This document shows, piece after piece, positions 1-8,702 of a DNA stretch of 64,000 bases. The notes beneath the pieces were generated by a model, which was not told the DNA's origin, did no database searches, and was given only the letters and a program-made list of their open reading frames with translations. Each line of letters opens with the position of its first letter. The stretch's first letter is position 1. A program made the position numbers and the translations under genes. The stretch is from Heliocidaris tuberculata (Eukaryota; Echinodermata; Echinoidea; Camarodonta; Echinometridae). The stretch lies in NCBI GenBank assembly GCA_025618425.1, contig CM046832.1, forward strand, positions 24,748,559-24,812,558. Direction: 5' to 3'.

Positions 1-433
1 TAGCTAGAAGTTTTGAACAGGATCATACTCCATTATTTACTGCAAAAACCTCTGTCCAAGGCTCAGAAGTCTCTGGAATGCAAGGAATAGTCTAAAATGT
101 ACATTTTTGTGTCTTGCATCTGCACACCCACATAAAATATAATTGCATTTTCATGATATAAGAAAGAAACATGTACATGTAGTTTTCAATCTCGACTTGA
201 ATACAAAACAATAATACCCAGAACATGAAAGAGAGAAACCTTCATTAACACAGTTTTGTTCACTTTGAGCACTAGAACATAGCTTTGAATCCCTACAAAT
301 CCAGAAGCAGTTGTAGTTCAGTGGCAAATCCAAGATTCTTAGATCATCTTCATGTAATTTGGGGGATGCTTTTTTGCTCAATAGCAGAGTGTGGAATAGT
401 AATTACTGATAATACTCAAAGAGTAACTCCTTG
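1..433. other. AT-rich flank, no gene seen
   Basis: I see no coding signal, RNA gene or element boundary here. Short open frames overlap on both strands and show no domain or codon bias. The last eight bases (426-433, ACTCCTTG) are the left target duplication of the adjacent hAT-type element. Confidence 0.6.
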
Positions 434-1232
434 CAGTGGCGTATCAAGGGGGGCCAGGGGAGGGGCAAGTGCCCCGGGCGGCACTTGGAGGGGGCACAAA
501 AAACGCAAAAGAGAGAAAGAAAAAAAAGGGGAATGAAGAAAAAAATCATAATCCTTAAGGATAATGCCCCCCCCCCAATCGGTAAGGTAAGTGCATTAGA
601 AATACAGTTTTTGAGGATTTAAAATGCGAAAATTTTCTAAAGCTCGGTTGCTTTGCTCCCTCGCATAATTATTATTTTCTTTCAGGATCTCATAGTTTCG
701 TGTCCCCAGTATATAGTTCTTGAATAGCTTTTTTTTTAAAGTTCAAAATTTGAAACATAAAGATTTAACTGTCGTTGCTTTGCTCGCTATCATGTAAGTT
801 TTATCTGCCTTTTGCTAAATATTGCACCCCCAATATAGGATAAAGTGCATAAAATAGCATTTGTAGAGCTTCAACATTTAAAAGAAATCTCAACTTTCAG
901 TCGACTTGCTAAATTCCTTGACTATTTCTAAAGGATTTTCGTTAATTTTGCTCCCAATTTTAGAAGGCAGTGAACAGAAAACCGTTTATGAATGTACAGA
1001 ATTTGAACTTCTCTTACCGCTCAATTGCAGTGGTCAGTTGCAAAATTTCGTGGGTAAAATGCGCAAGAAATTGTGTTTTTTAGAGTTTAAAAAAAAAATT
1101 GCTGCTCGGTCGTTTTGTTCCCTCACTTGTACCATAACTTGGATAGGTTGGGGCACTGGGGGGGGGGGGGGGGGGGGGGGGGTGCAACTTCATTATTTGC
1201 CCCGGGCGCCATAATCCCTAGATATGCCACTG
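434..1232. mobile_element. Non-autonomous hAT-type DNA transposon with intact 8-bp TSD
   Basis: The left end reads CAGTGGCGTATCAAGG and the right end is its inverted counterpart (CTAGATATGCCACTG). Both ends continue inward into matching GGGGCAAGTGCCCCGGGCG and TTTGCCCCGGGCGCC blocks. The 799-bp unit is flanked by the exact direct repeat ACTCCTTG (426-433 and 1233-1240). An 8-bp target duplication with a CAGTGGCG-type terminus is diagnostic of the hAT superfamily. No transposase is encoded. The interior is AT-rich and carries a long G run (about 1159-1182). It must have moved using a transposase encoded elsewhere. Confidence 0.88.
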
Positions 1233-1765
1233 ACTCCTTGTTATGCCCTAATACATGTACAGTATAAACCTTTTAAACCAAATGTGCACACTGAAAGTTT
1301 GTACTTAGAAAGGGGACCAGTTTGTTTTACATGTAATTTGCTTACGCTGATTTAAGTGTGTGATGCGCACTGTTGGACAGTGATCATTGCATGATGACAC
1401 AGAAGCATTAATTGTTTAATTAACGGGTAAAAAAGATTACCCAGTAAGGTAGAAATTAATATCAGGTATCAAAATATTGGAAGACTAATCATGTCTAATA
1501 AAATGCCTTTGCTCACAGTTTTGCTTCTGTAGTATATATATTGTGACCTTGAGTATACTCTAAACACTCATCACTACACATAAACGCATGTTGACTGAAA
1601 CCTTATGTCCTTCTGTTACTGTTCTTCTGTTACCAAACATTAATGAATTCAATTTGTTGTAATTAAGATGCTAGTTGGCAAATATAAAGTGAAAATTAGT
1701 GAAGTATAGACTAAACTCTAGGGAATGAATTTTTATACCTTTAAAATAGGATGGTTTCATTAACT
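1233..1765. other. AT-rich spacer, nothing recognised
   Basis: No credible ORF, RNA gene or repeat boundary is visible apart from the right copy of the hAT target duplication at 1233-1240. Confidence 0.5.
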
Positions 1766-1852
1766 TCACAGAGTAGTTATCATTTCGGCAGAAGGTGGGT
1801 GTGTTGCTGGCTTCTTCTTGGTGACCTTCTTGGTACTTTCCTTCTCAGCCAT
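1766..1852 (-). pseudogene. Histone H1-like N-terminal fragment
   Basis: Reading the minus strand from the ATG at 1852 gives 28 codons before a TGA. The peptide starts MAEKESTKKVTKKKP and continues with a THPPSAEM segment. This matches the N-terminal tail of echinoid linker histone H1: an acidic start, a Lys/Thr-rich stretch, then a H-P-P-x-A-E-M block just before the winged-helix domain. The match stops at the point where helix 1 of the globular domain should begin, and the following minus-strand bases (1765 downward) show no H1 sequence. Replication-dependent H1 genes are intronless, so the simplest reading is a 5' gene fragment or truncated pseudogene. A first exon ending near the GTGAAG at the break is possible, but that donor is weak. 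An ATTTGCAT octamer lies on the same strand about 120 bp upstream (1972-1979); it could be promoter remnant or chance. Confidence 0.68.
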
Positions 1853-2187
1853 CTTGGTAAATGTTGCTTCACGAGGTGAACAAAACAAGTGAATTAGCTC
1901 GAAAACTAATTAGCTCGAAAACCTATGTCCATTTTGATGTCCTGTTTCCAACCTCATTAATATGCAAATTTCATTACTGTTGGGCAATAAAAGAAAAGAA
2001 AAAAATTGTGAAAATCAAAGGCAGTTGATCTAATCTTACAACTCTGATGTTTGAAATGTTCTACCATTACAAAATTGGTTGTAGTTATGGTTTGAAGTTG
2101 GTAAACTGTGTCTGAGTGTCCTTCCATTACCGTGGAATTGCCCTCATATACGTCATGCCATGACTCTCATGGTGCTGCACATTATTA
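1853..2187. other. Region upstream of the H1-like fragment
   Basis: AT-rich, with no gene. It holds a short direct repeat (AATTAGCTCGAAAAC at about 1891 and 1907) and an ATTTGCAT octamer on the minus strand at 1972-1979. That octamer is known from histone promoters, but the same word recurs by chance elsewhere in this window. Confidence 0.4.
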
Positions 2188-2296
2188 CCCGGTTACAGCT
2201 GAGCGGCCAAAATAACTAGCGCTCAAGCATATCAGGTACCCGTTAACAACTATGTGGAGAGTGGCTAATGTAGATTAATAGCTTGCCAAAGAACAT
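2188..2296 (-). repeat. SINE 3' fragment (same family as 56275-56482)
   Basis: The minus strand shares several blocks, in the same order, with the body of the SINE at 56275-56482: CTTTGGCAAG, AATCTACATT, GCCACTCTCCAC, GGGTACCTGATATGCTTGAG and CGCTAGTTA. The tRNA-like head is absent, so this is a 5'-truncated or eroded copy. Confidence 0.7.
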
Positions 2297-3178
2297 TAGT
2301 GTTGGAACATAATAAAGTAATATTAGCTTTAATCATCATACCTCAATAAGACATGTACAGATTACATCTGTTTTTTTATATATACAATGCTGGTCAAAAG
2401 ATTCGGTACACCCTGGATTTTGTGAAGAGTTTATAGGTTAGTTTTTATTTTCCATGTAATGAGCTTCTCTTTTCTCTCAAAAGCATTTTTACAGGTTTTG
2501 ATACTATATAAAGATAATCTACATATAATGCTTTGATATTTATATGTGTATTTTTCTTTCTCCATTTTGACTTAAAAACCTAAACTGGCAAAAATAGCCT
2601 AATGATACTTGCCTCTTAACACACTTTTTGGTCAAAAATTGATAGAAAACTGACTCATACATTAGAGATCTACACGATTTACCACAGGTTGTTTGGGCAA
2701 TAGCCTTTTAAATCAAATACATTTACCATTTCTTTGTAATTACATTAATTAGTAATTAACTTTAAATATCCATCAAGTATTCTTACATTAACAGTCAAAA
2801 ATGTCTCTTTGCACTTCTTTTCAACTCGTCCAACATATGCCATTTAGGGTTCAGGTACAGAAACTGAGCTCACTGTAAAGGCTGAAAACTAAGCTCACTA
2901 AGCTCACTATAAAGGCTGTTATGCCATGTTACATGTTTGTCATCCACTGATCCTGTATATCATCCCTGCATTCAGACTAGGTCCCGATTGTCGGGAGCAG
3001 TTTGGAGAGGTCTTATCTTTTTTACGACCGACCGTCCACACAGGTTGATTTCAAGTTCGGTGTTCGTGTTGGTGTTGGTGTTAAGAGTGTGAATTGGGCT
3101 GTTGATTCTAGCCCCAACACCGAATTCGGGTTTATGACAATAATATCAATCACATTATTGATAGCTCAACACCTAGTG

Positions 3179-3356
3179 AAGTCAATCCCAGCACCAGCTT
3201 TCAACACCGAACTTGAATTCACCCACTGTGTTCGAATACCCCCGCTATCCGGAGACAATCAATGCTCAAGTCAATCCCAGCACCAGCTTTCAACACCGAA
3301 CTTGAATTTACCCACTGTGTTCGAATGTTCCCGCTATCCGGGGACAATCACTGCTC
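3179..3356. repeat. Two-copy tandem repeat, 89-bp period
   Basis: The block starting AAGTCAATCCCAGCACCAGC at 3179 is repeated from 3268 with few changes, through ACCCACTGTGTTCGAAT and a CCGCTATCCGG(A/G)GACAATCA segment. It lies inside the element starting at 2966. A short (GGTGTT)n run precedes it at about 3058-3082. Confidence 0.85.
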
Positions 3357-3946
3357 GAGTGGTTTAGGCTGTGCATTAGGTCACCGTGTGTGGTGCTGTA
3401 GGGCGCGCCCTGGTAGAGTACCTTTATATATAGAGAGTAGCGACATGGATGTCTGACTTTTCAGGACATAAAAATGGCGTTCAAATTCTTTCTATTGAGA
3501 ACACCCAGGTGCTCATCAGAATTCAATATAAATGTTACGTAATAGTGGACCCAAAATGGCGTTCAAATCACGGGTTGTTGTTACTCTTCTATGATATAAA
3601 GGTACGCCCTGGCAAATACGTAGCACACCAAATTCGGCTGACTATCGTCGCAATTTGTATACGATCTAGCTGTACACTACAATTATCAAAGATCTCTTCA
3701 AGAAATGCATGTGGGTACCATTATTTTGTTGTTCCTGTTCAAATGTGATTGTGCATGATGAATGAAATGGTATTCTTCGCCAATTTCATTGGATTTCTTG
3801 GCCTCATGCTCGCCCAAATGGGTCGCATGTTCCAGCAGAGGCGGTTACAACTTCAGAGGCACCGTGTACAGCGCCTGATGGCCTTCGCCACCACATTTCG
3901 CGCATGTGCACTTGTGATGAAAACAGCTGTGCGATATTAATTACAA

Positions 3947-4101
3947 GATTTACAGCAATAAATCAATGTATCTACCTATTTGCTAGTTTCCCAAACTATG
4001 CCGTCATTCGAGAAAAGCTAAGTCAAAACGCGCACGCCCCGCCCGCGTGTGTTCCCCGTCCACCAATCATGATCGCGCAGCCGCCATGCTCTTCCTCTTC
4101 C
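3947..4101. repeat. Left inverted terminal repeat of the DIRS-like element
   Basis: Bases 3969-4101 are, by eye, identical to the reverse complement of 9894-10026 (133 bp). The outermost bases (GATTTACAGCAATAAATCAA, from 3947) are not shared with the right repeat but reappear inverted in the internal complementary region. Confidence 0.92.
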
Positions 4102-4474
4102 TTTCTCGCCCGTCAGAGCAGTGACATCTACGAGCTAAGTCTTAGCCTAAATTGCGAGATTTTTACTTCCAAAAGCTTTTTTGGTTGCTATTCGCTATTA
4201 AAATTCCGTTCACCAACCTTTTACTAGCATTTTGGTGTATCGGACTTTTCCTAAGTCCACCTCCTTCACGGTATTTTAATCAAATTAATTTGCCGTTTTT
4301 CTTCCCCTTCGGGGCATTACACACAGACGGTGTCTAGTACGCCACGTCGGGCTCTTCCCCCGTAGGTTATCCCCGGGTTGCCCTGTCTGTAGGTGGTTCA
4401 ATTCAACGCGCATTGGCAAGCGGTTTTATCAGAACGTTGTGTTTCTCCTTAGGAGTTTATTCCCACTCTGAATT

Positions 4475-4534
4475 GTGAGTTGGTTGTTGTTATATATTAG
4501 TTCTGTATTTGTTTGCTTGTCTTTGTTTTCAGTC
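4475..4534 (+). promoter_or_regulatory. 5' leader of the gag-like ORF with splice-acceptor-like tract
   Basis: The leader ends in a pyrimidine-rich run closing with TTTGTTTTCAG at about 4522-4532, just before the ATG at 4535. This looks like a 3' splice site, so the transcript may carry a spliced 5' leader starting in the terminal repeat. An upstream in-frame ATG at 4475 would add a hydrophobic 20-residue extension that I judge untranslated or non-native. Confidence 0.35.
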
Positions 4535-6757
4535 ATGTCGAAGTCTCCGTCTCGTACGGCTAGTGTTTCCTCCCCCTCCGTGGGGACTCGCCTAGCCTTG
4601 GGAGGGTTGGCTGCGAGAGGTTCATCTCGCACCAATGTTATCTTCCCCGGAGCTTCGACTGTAGGTAAGTTAGGGCCCGCCTCGTGTGAGGCTCGCCCCG
4701 TGATGAGTTCGTCGTCTGTATTGACAACCAACTCATGCGGGATGTACCGGGAGAGTGAGTGCCACACTAGGCCAATATCTCTCTCCGGGATAGAGACGAG
4801 CAATGTATTGCCTTTACAGGCAATACAAGGCGACGGGGAGAGTGAGTGCCTCACTAGGCCGATACCTCTCGCCGATAAAACTGTGGGCAATACCCCAACC
4901 CGCAGTTCGTCTCGCTCGAGTGACACTCCTCGCTCTCTAGCCACGGATGTGTTCGCTCAGGGGTCGGCTCCCTTTGTCTCTCCGCACGCTTCTAATCCAA
5001 GCAAGGCGGGTAAGAGTAAAAGGAGTCGTGATCTTCCTAATGTACCCAGTGCAGGGCTTACTACGGAAGCGGCGCCCGTTTCAAAGGATAAAGGGAGCGG
5101 TAAAAATGCTCGCCTGTCCAAGAAACGTAAGCGCCAGAGTCCTGCCCAGCCGGCCGGCGGGGCGGACTCTCTCCCCTCGACATCGACCGCGTCTTCACCG
5201 ACTGTGTCAGGGGGGGCCAAGAAGAAGCGGGTTAGCCCTCCGAGGTCGACTACTTCTTCCGAGTCGGGCGTCTCCCATGAACTTCTGAAATATCTGAAGA
5301 TCATTGTGGAGAAGAGTGGTTGGTCGGACTCTATGTCCGTACCCCCCACCACACCTGACTCCAACCCCTCCCCCCCTAGGGGAGGGGGGGATACCTGTAC
5401 CCGTCCCGGTCCGGGTCCGGTTTCGGATCCGGTTCGGATACCGGATGCAATTCGGTTTCCGGTTTCGGATACCGGTTTGCCGGTCCCCGAATCCGGTTTT
5501 ACCGGTTATCCGCCGGTTAGGAACGCTGATTTTCCCTTGGTTTCCACCACTGGTTCCAGTGGATTGGGATCCGGTTCCTCTGCTCAGGTATCCGGCTCAG
5601 TGCTGTTGGGCTCCAACAGACATGAGTCTTGCCGCCCCTCTTCGGGCGTCTCCCGACCACGTTCAGCTTTTGATCGTCCGGTCGGGGCTGCTCCCCTACC
5701 AGCGGCACTTGGTGCTCCGCCTGGGGAGGAATCCTGGGACTGCCTAAACCGCCCTTCTTGGGATCAGGCTTCGCAGTCGGGATTCTCGGAGGATGATGCC
5801 TCTTCACAGGCTGAGGTTACGCCCCAGACCTTTCGGTCCCTGGCGGTCGATACTCAAGCCCTGCTGGAGAAATATCTTCCCGACACGTATTTACCGAGTC
5901 GGGTCGATTCGGGACATCCGTCTCTCCTTTTCAAAGGTGAGCGTCCCTCCAAGGGCATCCCTCTTACGGAGGACTTTAAGCGAGTCTATAATGACTTCTC
6001 TTCACAGCCTCCTTCCCTTCTTGGTAAGGCTCGTCCCTTGGCCAGGGATTTCACCTTCTCCCAGCAAGACACTCTCGATTTCTTTACGAGAAAGTCTTGT
6101 TCCAGTGACCTCATTCATGTAGGTGGAAGGCTTGGTGTCAACTTTAAGAGTACAGGTTACACCAAAGCGGAGAAGTTCCCGAACCTGATGGAAACCCATT
6201 CCAGGTCTGGCCTGAGACTGACTGCCTACTTGGGTACGCTCCTTTCCCTTCGGGCTAGGAGCCAGGAACTCCAGATGTCCGACTCGGACATTCTGTTGTT
6301 AGACGAAGCCCTCTTGTCTTTGACGGGCTCGTTGTGGTCGGAGCTGTCTGTTACGGCAGCGCTAGCCACCAATGCTAGGAGGAAGCTGGCTCTTTCCTCT
6401 CTGGGCATTGCGGACGTGGACATACCTGCCCTTTTGGCCAGTGTTCCCCACTCCGGTCAACACCTCTTTGGAGGTAAGGTGACTGAGGTGATCCAACATG
6501 AAGTTGAATCACGTAAGCGGGCGGCGGAACTTTCCAAACGCCTTAAGTCCTCCGCTCCGAAGTCGCAGGCTCAGGCTAACGTTCCACCTCCTCGACGCGG
6601 TGTCTCTTCTGGCTATCAGCCCGCTCGTGCACCGCAAGTTCAGCCCAGTGCTCCACACTCGTTTGGAGCCAAGGCGGAGCCTTCTCCTCGTGGTAGGAAG
6701 AAGGCCCGAGGTCGCGGTCGGGGCCGTGGTTCGGCCCACGATTCGCGGCGAGTTTGA
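4535..6757 (+). CDS. DIRS ORF1, gag-like protein
   Basis: A 740-residue ORF from the ATG at 4535, chosen over the in-frame ATG at 4475 because a splice-acceptor-like tract lies between them. The N-terminal half is low-complexity (Ser, Pro, Gly, Arg). It holds two basic nuclear-localisation-like clusters, SKKRKRQ near residue 195 and AKKKRV near residue 228, and a degenerate Pro-Val-Ser-Asp repeat around residues 285-330. The middle (about 430-660) looks globular. The C-terminus is an Arg-Gly-rich tail (GRKKARGRGRGRG near residue 720) suited to nucleic-acid binding. DIRS elements place a gag-like ORF in this position; the assignment rests on position and composition, since I see no zinc knuckle. 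Its 3' end overlaps the start of the RT frame, and its reading frame is the same as that of the recombinase ORF. Confidence 0.8.
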   Translation: MSKSPSRTASVSSPSVGTRLALGGLAARGSSRTNVIFPGASTVGKLGPASCEARPVMSSSSVLTTNSCGMYRESECHTRPISLSGIETSNVLPLQAIQGDGESECLTRPIPLADKTVGNTPTRSSSRSSDTPRSLATDVFAQGSAPFVSPHASNPSKAGKSKRSRDLPNVPSAGLTTEAAPVSKDKGSGKNARLSKKRKRQSPAQPAGGADSLPSTSTASSPTVSGGAKKKRVSPPRSTTSSESGVSHELLKYLKIIVEKSGWSDSMSVPPTTPDSNPSPPRGGGDTCTRPGPGPVSDPVRIPDAIRFPVSDTGLPVPESGFTGYPPVRNADFPLVSTTGSSGLGSGSSAQVSGSVLLGSNRHESCRPSSGVSRPRSAFDRPVGAAPLPAALGAPPGEESWDCLNRPSWDQASQSGFSEDDASSQAEVTPQTFRSLAVDTQALLEKYLPDTYLPSRVDSGHPSLLFKGERPSKGIPLTEDFKRVYNDFSSQPPSLLGKARPLARDFTFSQQDTLDFFTRKSCSSDLIHVGGRLGVNFKSTGYTKAEKFPNLMETHSRSGLRLTAYLGTLLSLRARSQELQMSDSDILLLDEALLSLTGSLWSELSVTAALATNARRKLALSSLGIADVDIPALLASVPHSGQHLFGGKVTEVIQHEVESRKRAAELSKRLKSSAPKSQAQANVPPPRRGVSSGYQPARAPQVQPSAPHSFGAKAEPSPRGRKKARGRGRGRGSAHDSRRV

Positions 6758-8702
6758 AGGTGCGCCCCGAGCGTTGGAGGAGAGGGTTGGAGGCCGTCTT
6801 CAGTACTTTCTTCCCGCCTGGGAAGAAATTACCGACGACAAGTTCGTGCTCTCCATCGTGCGAGGAGGCTTCTGCATAAAGCTCGCAGAGCCCCTCCCAC
6901 ACGGTGCCATCCGCCGCAACCCTCCTACACTCTCGCCCCTTTTCCAAGAGCACATCTCCTCAGAGATTCAAGAGCTGCTGGAAAAGGGTGCGATAGAAAG
7001 GGTACGAGACCACCCCCATCTGTGTCTCTCCCCTATCTTTGTAATTCCCAAACGCTCGGGGAAGCTCAGAATGATCTTGAATATGAAGGTCATAAATACC
7101 TTCATACCAAGAGAGCGTTTCCGCATGGAAACCTTGGCCTCGATTCTTCCGGCTATCAGACCGTCAGACGTGGCCATTTCGGTAGACCTGAAAGATGCCT
7201 ACTTTCACGTACCGATACACCCTTCTTCAAGGGACCTGTTGGGTTTCACCTTCCAAGGCGAAACTTTCCGGTTCAAAGCCTTACCATTCGGCCTGAAACC
7301 GGCCCCTCGAGTTTTTACTCGAGTAGTCTCTGCCCTAGCCGCTTTCCTCAGGTATCGCGGTCTGAGACTTTTCACTTACCTGGACGACTGGCTCCTGGTG
7401 GCGAGCTCTGTGTCCGTCCTTCAGTCTCACATGGACCTACTCCTCTGTACCACACAGAGAGTGGGGTTCATAGTCAACTGGGACAAGTCGGAGTTGACTC
7501 CTACTCGCAAGCCCATTTACCTGGGTGCGGAAATAGACATCGCGAACCAAGTCGCCCGCCCCAGTCGGGAGAGGGTTCAAGCGATTGTCTTACTAGCTCG
7601 ATCTCTTCGCCTCTTACGTCGAGTTCGGGCAGGCCGATGGCTCCAATTCCTGGGCCACTTATCGAGCCTTGTGGATGTCCTCCAAGACTGTCGGCTTCAT
7701 ATGAGGCCACTCCAACTTCATCTTCTGAAGTTTTTCAAGCCCAGTGTAGACTCTCTCAAGGTGTGGATTCCTCTCACCGGAGAAATCAAACGCCTGCTTA
7801 CCCCCTGGTCGAAAGAGTCGTTCCTTCTTCAAGGCAAGTCTCTTCGCACGCCCCTTCCGTCAGTCTCCATCTCGACGGATGCCTCTCTTCTGGGGTGGGG
7901 CGGCCATTGTTCGGACCAGGTGGTCTCGGGGGACTGGTCACACCTGTGCACCTTACCCCACATCAATGTGTTGGAGTTGATGGCAGTCTTCATGTCTCTC
8001 CGTCATTTCGAGAACATGATAGTAGGTCGCTCCGTCCTGATTTTGACGGACAACACCACTGTTGCTGCCTACATCAACCGACAAGGCGGGACTCGTTCCA
8101 CTACTCTGAACGATCTGACCGCCAAGCTGTGGAGGTGGTGTCGGTCTCACCGAGTAATTCCGATAGCCTCCTATGTTCCCGGCCAAGACAATCTGATTGC
8201 AGATTTTCTGTCCCGGGGCATGTGCCTTCCCTCCGAGTGGACACTGAACCAAGAGGTCTTCGATTACCTCAGTTCAGTCTGGGTCCCTCTAGAGATAGAT
8301 CTGTTTGCGACATCTCTCAACCATCGCCTCCCGCGATACTGCTCTCGAGTGCAGGATCCAGAGGCTTGGGCCCTCGATGCGTTCTCCCTTCAGTGGGAGA
8401 ACTTCCGGGGTTACGCCTTTCCGCCGGTCTCCTTAATTCCTCAGGTCCTGCGGAAAGTTCAGGAGGATCAGGCGTGGGTTTTGCTCATAGCACCTTGTTG
8501 GCCGAGGAGACCTTGGTTTCCTCTTCTTCTCTCTCTGCTGGAAGGTCGGCCGCTCTCCCTTCCCCGGAGAGCAGACCTCATAGCTCAACCCCTATCGGGG
8601 ATCCTCCACCTTCGTCCAGCGGCTCTACATTTGACCGCCTGGCCTCTGTCGGGGAGGATGCGAGGACTGCAGGACTCTCAGAGAGAGCCTCCCAGTTCAT
8701 AG
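6498..8702 (+). CDS. DIRS ORF2, reverse transcriptase and RNase H
   Basis: A 734-codon frame. The true start is uncertain: the first 90 or so residues overlap ORF1 and look like an off-frame reading, so translation may begin by frameshift or at an internal start. Reverse transcriptase motifs are clear: SVDLKDAYFHVPI, then ALPFGLKPAPRVF, then the catalytic YLDD box at residues 294-297. RNase H follows: STDAS with its aspartate at residue 461, NVLELMAV carrying the glutamate, ILTDNTT carrying the next aspartate, and a distal PGQDNLIADFLSRG block. The enzyme would copy the element RNA and degrade the template. The order RT-RNase H, with no integrase or protease, is typical of DIRS. No internal stop or frameshift is seen, so it appears intact. 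Confidence 0.94.
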   Translation: MKLNHVSGRRNFPNALSPPLRSRRLRLTFHLLDAVSLLAISPLVHRKFSPVLHTRLEPRRSLLLVVGRRPEVAVGAVVRPTIRGEFEGAPRALEERVGGRLQYFLPAWEEITDDKFVLSIVRGGFCIKLAEPLPHGAIRRNPPTLSPLFQEHISSEIQELLEKGAIERVRDHPHLCLSPIFVIPKRSGKLRMILNMKVINTFIPRERFRMETLASILPAIRPSDVAISVDLKDAYFHVPIHPSSRDLLGFTFQGETFRFKALPFGLKPAPRVFTRVVSALAAFLRYRGLRLFTYLDDWLLVASSVSVLQSHMDLLLCTTQRVGFIVNWDKSELTPTRKPIYLGAEIDIANQVARPSRERVQAIVLLARSLRLLRRVRAGRWLQFLGHLSSLVDVLQDCRLHMRPLQLHLLKFFKPSVDSLKVWIPLTGEIKRLLTPWSKESFLLQGKSLRTPLPSVSISTDASLLGWGGHCSDQVVSGDWSHLCTLPHINVLELMAVFMSLRHFENMIVGRSVLILTDNTTVAAYINRQGGTRSTTLNDLTAKLWRWCRSHRVIPIASYVPGQDNLIADFLSRGMCLPSEWTLNQEVFDYLSSVWVPLEIDLFATSLNHRLPRYCSRVQDPEAWALDAFSLQWENFRGYAFPPVSLIPQVLRKVQEDQAWVLLIAPCWPRRPWFPLLLSLLEGRPLSLPRRADLIAQPLSGILHLRPAALHLTAWPLSGRMRGLQDSQREPPSS

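Noticed and set aside
1972..1979. ATTTGCAT octamer as a histone promoter element
   Set aside because: The distance is plausible, but the same word recurs in the AT-rich satellite and elsewhere, and the H1 fragment is not a complete gene.
3767..3940. Transposase exon at the edge of the DIRS insertion
   Set aside because: The Arg/Gln-rich frame hints at coding sequence, but it is short, cut by the insertion and matches no family I can name.
4475..4534. In-frame upstream ATG extending the gag-like ORF by 20 residues
   Set aside because: The extension is hydrophobic, lies across a splice-acceptor-like tract and is unlike the Ser/Arg-rich N-terminus that follows, so the ATG at 4535 is preferred.
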